Assembly (NCBI GenBank): GCA_938003985.1
Contig: CALKWZ010000090.1
Location: 1 to 18,856, forward strand
DNA: 18,856 nt
DNA from: an uncultured Verrucomicrobiota bacterium
GTDB lineage: Bacteria > Verrucomicrobiota > Kiritimatiellia > CAIQIC01 > Lenti-01
Direction: 5' to 3'
Position 1 is the stretch's first letter. The number at the start of each line of letters is the position of its first letter. Shown here piece by piece: positions 15,889-18,856 of the stretch. The position numbers and the translations under genes are program-made. The notes beneath the pieces are model-generated. The model was not told where the DNA came from, searched no databases, and saw nothing but the letters and a program-made list of their open reading frames with translations.

Positions 15889-17550
15889 TTACTTCTGCTG
15901 CCGGCGGAAGGCTTCGCCGAGTTGCCGCAGGCCCGCGGAGCAGTCGCGATTGGGCAGCCAGGCTTCGATCAGATGGAACTGGTCCTTTTCCCGCCGCGCG
16001 CGCTCGAGGGCGGCGACGAGTTCTTCTTCCGTCGTCGCGCGGACGCCGACGGCGAAATCGCCGGCCTGGTCGAACGCGCCCGGCAGCCGGGCGTAGTGCC
16101 ACATCTGGAGATCGTTGTAGGCGCCGTCCACGTGGAGTTCGCGCTCGACGAGATAGCCGTCGTTGTTGATGACGACCACGATGGCCGGGCAGCGCTGGCG
16201 GATCAGCGTGGAGAGTTCCTGCGCGGTCATCTGCAAGGCGCCGTCGCCGGTCAGCACGACGGGCCGCTTGTCCGGCCGGGCCACGGCCACGCCCAGCGCC
16301 GCGGGCGTGCAGTAGCCGATGGAGGCGTAGTAGGTCTGGACGATGAAGTTCTCCGCTTCTTCGATCAGGAAATCCGGCGCGGCGCAGAAGGCGTCGCCGG
16401 GCTCGGCCAGCAGCACCATCTGGTCGTCGAGGAATCCGTCGAGGCATTCGTAGAGCCGCGGCGCGGTCAGTCCGCAGGCGGGCTTGGCGACGAACGGCGC
16501 CCGCGGTTTCCGCGGCTGGGCGGGATGGGACTCCAGATAGGTCCGCGGCCGCAGCGCGGAAACCAGCGCGCGCACGAAATCCCCCAGCTGCACGTTCTCG
16601 AAAACCTTCTCGCCGATGCGCACCCGGCCGGAATCCGCGAAAATCGTGCGCGGCTCGTCGAAACGCGCGCTGAAGAGACCGGTGTCCAGATCCGTCATCC
16701 ATACGCCCAGCGACAGCAGGCAATCGGCTTCCTCGACCTGCCGGCGCACGGGTTCGCGGCTCCAGCCGCCCTGATAGATGCCGACGAACTGGGGATGGAA
16801 CTCCGGCAGCAGGCTCTTGCTGCTGAGCATGGAGGCGAACGGGATTTCGACCGTCTCGACGAGGCGCAGGGCGTCGGGCCCGAGCCGCTGCCGCGCCAGT
16901 TCCATGCCCACCAGCGCGAGGGGATGTTCCGCGCAGTCGAATCGGGCCGCGGTCGCGGCCACGGCGGCGGCCAGGTGCGCGGGATCGGAAACGGGCGCAA
17001 CGGGCCGCCACTCCGGGGCGGGCGCGCGGCAGGGCTTGCCGGCCATGTCGGCGGGCAGCTCGATGTAGCCCGGCAATTTGCGCGCGAGGCACGCGGCCAG
17101 CACGCGGTCGATTTCCGCGGGCGCGGTTTCCGGATCGGTCAGTTGGACCGCGGCGGCGGTGATCTTGCGGTAGACGTCGAGCTGCAACTGGTAGGTATCC
17201 ACCAGATGGTGCACCCGCGCGCCGACCTCGCGGCGGCGCGCCGGAGGCGCGCCGGACACGACGATCAGGGGCACTTGCTCGGCGAAGGCGCCGGCGACGG
17301 CGTTCAGGATGCTCAGCCCGCCCACGCCGTAGGTCACCACGGCTCCGCCGAGGCCCTTCAGGCGGGCGTAGCCGTCTGCCGCGTAGCCGGCGTTCAGCTC
17401 GTTGCAGGTGCCGACCCAGCGGACGGGACTCGCCAGAACTTCGTCGAGGAAATCCAGCACGTAGTCGCCCGGCACGCCGAAGAGGTGGTCCACCCCCGCT
17501 TGCTTCAGGCGTTGCAGAATATAGCGCGAGACCGTGTATGCCGTTCCCAT
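15889..17550 (-). CDS. Thiamine-diphosphate 2-oxo acid decarboxylase (pyruvate/indolepyruvate decarboxylase type)
   Basis: 553 residues, the usual length for PDC/IPDC enzymes, which convert a 2-oxo acid to an aldehyde and CO2. Conserved active-site residues are present: Asp29 in FGVPGDYVLDFLDEV, the cofactor glutamate E51 in NELNAGYAADGYAR, the histidine pair H114-H115 (RVHHLVDTYQ), the ThDP/Mg motif from GDG (435) to NNDGY (463-467), and E469 (LVERELH). The HH pair and E469 separate this group from acetolactate synthases and oxalyl-CoA decarboxylases. Substrate (pyruvate, indolepyruvate, phenylpyruvate or branched-chain) cannot be read from the sequence. ATG 17550 has AAGGGAG nine bases upstream. 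It is a single-gene unit with its own promoter; no alcohol dehydrogenase or amino-acid genes adjoin. Confidence 0.9.
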   Translation of the reverse strand: MGTAYTVSRYILQRLKQAGVDHLFGVPGDYVLDFLDEVLASPVRWVGTCNELNAGYAADGYARLKGLGGAVVTYGVGGLSILNAVAGAFAEQVPLIVVSGAPPARRREVGARVHHLVDTYQLQLDVYRKITAAAVQLTDPETAPAEIDRVLAACLARKLPGYIELPADMAGKPCRAPAPEWRPVAPVSDPAHLAAAVAATAARFDCAEHPLALVGMELARQRLGPDALRLVETVEIPFASMLSSKSLLPEFHPQFVGIYQGGWSREPVRRQVEEADCLLSLGVWMTDLDTGLFSARFDEPRTIFADSGRVRIGEKVFENVQLGDFVRALVSALRPRTYLESHPAQPRKPRAPFVAKPACGLTAPRLYECLDGFLDDQMVLLAEPGDAFCAAPDFLIEEAENFIVQTYYASIGYCTPAALGVAVARPDKRPVVLTGDGALQMTAQELSTLIRQRCPAIVVVINNDGYLVERELHVDGAYNDLQMWHYARLPGAFDQAGDFAVGVRATTEEELVAALERARREKDQFHLIEAWLPNRDCSAGLRQLGEAFRRQQK

Positions 17551-17571
17551 GGCCGTTCTCCCTTGGTTGAC

Positions 17572-17600
17572 AGTTTATCCGCGAACGGCATGGAGATCAA
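17572..17600 (-). promoter_or_regulatory. Sigma-70-type promoter of the decarboxylase gene
   Basis: TTGATC (17600-17595), a 17-base spacer and TAAACT (17577-17572) on the minus strand. This would give a leader of about 15 bases that carries the GGGAG ribosome binding site. It is the best-formed promoter on this strand of the window. Confidence 0.6.
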
Positions 17601-17692
17601 CCGGAAGAGCGGATATCCAATCTCCCGGCCAGTGGAACATGTTTCGAATTGACAGGGTCGCTCCCGGTTCTTGTCGGATCGGCCGGGCGTCG

Positions 17693-17720
17693 TTGACAAC
17701 GGGAGGGAGCATGCCAGACT
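17693..17720 (+). promoter_or_regulatory. Promoter of the secreted EEP-family gene, probably leaderless
   Basis: A perfect TTGACA (17693-17698), a 16-base spacer and CAGACT (17715-17720). The -10 ends six bases before the ATG at 17727, so transcription would start at or next to the start codon. GGGAGGGAG lies inside the spacer, upstream of the predicted start of transcription, and so would not be in the mRNA. Confidence 0.5.
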
Positions 17721-17726
17721 GGCCAC

Positions 17727-18856
17727 ATGAGAATTCCGGGGATTTGGCTGGGCATGGCGGCGCTGCTGGGCGCGGGAGCGGTTGGCCCCGCCCCCGCCCG
17801 CGCGGAAGCCTCCATCCGCGTCATGTCCTTCAACCTGCGCTACGCCTCGGCGCCGGACGGCGACAACGCGTGGACCAACGCCAACCAGGCGCCCCCGCGC
17901 CGCGAGGTGGCCATCCGCGTCGTGCTCGATCGGAATCCGGACCTGATCGGTTTCCAGGAAGGCGAAGATGCCCAGCTCGACGAACTGGCCGCCGCCCTGC
18001 CGGCCTACGAGTTCGTGCGGCGGCGGCCCAGCGGCGGCGGCGGCGGCGAAAACGCCGCGTTCGCCTTCAAGACCAACCGCCTCGAACTGCTGGACCGCGA
18101 CGTCTTCTCCCTTGGCCCCAGCCCCGGCGGCGGCCATTGGAACAACGTGCCGGGCACCAACTTCAACCCCTACGTCTATTTTCCGGACATGGGACTGGGC
18201 TTTCCCCGGCTCGCCCTCTGGGGCCGCTTCCGCTGGCGCGCCACCGGCCAGGAGTTTTTTTTCCACACCACGCATTTCGATTTCAACGACGGCCCCCAGA
18301 TCGGCAGCGCCCGGCTGATCGTCGACAACGCGCGCAGCCGTTTCGACCGGATGCCGGCCTCGCCGCTGTCCATCGTGGTCGGCGACTTCAATTCCACGCA
18401 GGCCAACAACGACTGGGCGCTGTTCACGGGCACCTACACCAACAACGGCATCGCCGGCGACTACGTCGACAGCTGGGCGCAGGTCGTCGGATCCTGGACC
18501 GGTTCCGGCACCATCCACGGTTTCGCCGGCGGCGTCCAGTCGGCCTCGCAGCGGATCGACTGGATTCTCCATCGCGGCGGCTTCACCGCGACGCAGGCGG
18601 TCATCGCGACCGATGCCGCCCTGGCGACCAATCTCACCACCCATGCCGTCCGCACGCAGTATCCATCCGACCACTATCCCGTGCTGGCCGACCTGCGCCT
18701 GCCCGACGTCGCGCCGGATTTCGACCGCGACGGCCTGCCCGACGCGCTGGAACTTTCGCGGGCCGGGTCGCGGCCGACGGACCCCGACTCCGACGGCGAC
18801 GGCCTGCTCGACGGCCAGGAAGACCTGAACGGAAACGGCGGCGTGGACGGCGGCGA
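17727..18856 (+). CDS. Secreted endonuclease/exonuclease/phosphatase-family protein with C-terminal calcium-binding repeats (partial)
   Basis: 376 codons are visible; the gene runs off the right edge. A signal peptide covers residues 1-26 (MRIPGIWLGMAALLGAGAVG, then PAPARA with cleavage after A26). The EEP (DNase I-like) fold spans about 29-326, with N36 (MSFNLRY), E78 (LIGFQEGE), H183 (HTTHFDFND), D220 and N222 (VVGDFNST), D278 (RIDWIL) and D315-H316 (SDHYPVLADL) all in place. It could therefore cleave phosphodiesters or phosphomonoesters outside the cytoplasm; the substrate may be nucleic acid, lipid or sugar phosphate. From 331 it enters thrombospondin-type-3-like repeats (DFDRDGLPD, DPDSDGDGLLDGQ, DLNGNGGVDGG), which bind calcium and often lead to a surface anchor or sorting signal in PVC bacteria. 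A run of eight T lies in the catalytic domain at 18255-18262. Confidence 0.9.
   Translation, partial: MRIPGIWLGMAALLGAGAVGPAPARAEASIRVMSFNLRYASAPDGDNAWTNANQAPPRREVAIRVVLDRNPDLIGFQEGEDAQLDELAAALPAYEFVRRRPSGGGGGENAAFAFKTNRLELLDRDVFSLGPSPGGGHWNNVPGTNFNPYVYFPDMGLGFPRLALWGRFRWRATGQEFFFHTTHFDFNDGPQIGSARLIVDNARSRFDRMPASPLSIVVGDFNSTQANNDWALFTGTYTNNGIAGDYVDSWAQVVGSWTGSGTIHGFAGGVQSASQRIDWILHRGGFTATQAVIATDAALATNLTTHAVRTQYPSDHYPVLADLRLPDVAPDFDRDGLPDALELSRAGSRPTDPDSDGDGLLDGQEDLNGNGGVDGG

Noticed and set aside
17633..17646. AACATGTT palindrome as a possible SOS (LexA) box
   Set aside because: Only an 8-bp core matches, it fits no LexA consensus well, and neither flanking gene is a typical SOS gene.
15922..18674. 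Long frames opposite the decarboxylase (plus, 15922-17652) and the EEP gene (minus, 18674-17505)
   Set aside because: Each lies opposite a gene with a signal peptide or full catalytic motif set and a plausible promoter; neither product has recognisable domains.

Overview
The window is a GC-rich bacterial chromosomal segment made of conserved housekeeping genes plus one very unusual protein. The organism is most likely a member of the PVC superphylum (Verrucomicrobiota, Kiritimatiellota, Lentisphaerota or a relative). The evidence is a Minf_1886-type protein at 15429-15851, a family I know mainly from Verrucomicrobia and Planctomycetes; an McsA-McsB-ClpC set outside Firmicutes, as is known from Chlamydiae; and a secreted nuclease-like protein ending in DxDxDG calcium-binding repeats, common in exported proteins of this group. 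The exact phylum is an inference.

Minus strand, read from 14678 down to 1. A stress and protein-quality module comes first: mcsA, mcsB and clpC, joined by 4-base stop/start overlaps, with cysS joined to clpC by another such overlap. After a 134-bp gap holding an inverted heptanucleotide repeat come tmk (thymidylate kinase) and holB (clamp-loader delta prime), which overlap. After a 124-bp gap with a promoter-like AT-rich patch comes ftsK. Its stop codon supplies the ribosome binding site of the last gene, which runs off the left edge. That gene starts with a RodZ-type HTH domain and then has about 1,285 residues of charged helix with an exact 64-residue repeat built from 8-residue units. It is the main discovery candidate of the window: a predicted cytoskeleton- or envelope-linked rod next to the division DNA pump.

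Plus strand, 14811-15851, divergent from mcsA: a 63-residue single-pass membrane protein, a HIT-family nucleotide hydrolase and the Minf_1886-type protein, overlapping or closely spaced. They converge on a minus-strand thiamine-diphosphate 2-oxo acid decarboxylase (17550-15889) that has its own good promoter. A divergent plus-strand gene for a secreted endonuclease/exonuclease/phosphatase-fold protein begins at 17727 and runs off the right edge.

All genes have intact catalytic motifs, and I see no insertion sequences, tRNA, rRNA, CRISPR array or phage genes. The very long plus-strand reading frames opposite the helical gene, ftsK, clpC and the decarboxylase are antisense shadows caused by high GC. 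Three genes (ftsK, 14811 and 17727) have candidate -10 elements so close to the ATG that their mRNAs may be leaderless. The two large terminal genes are both open at the window edges.
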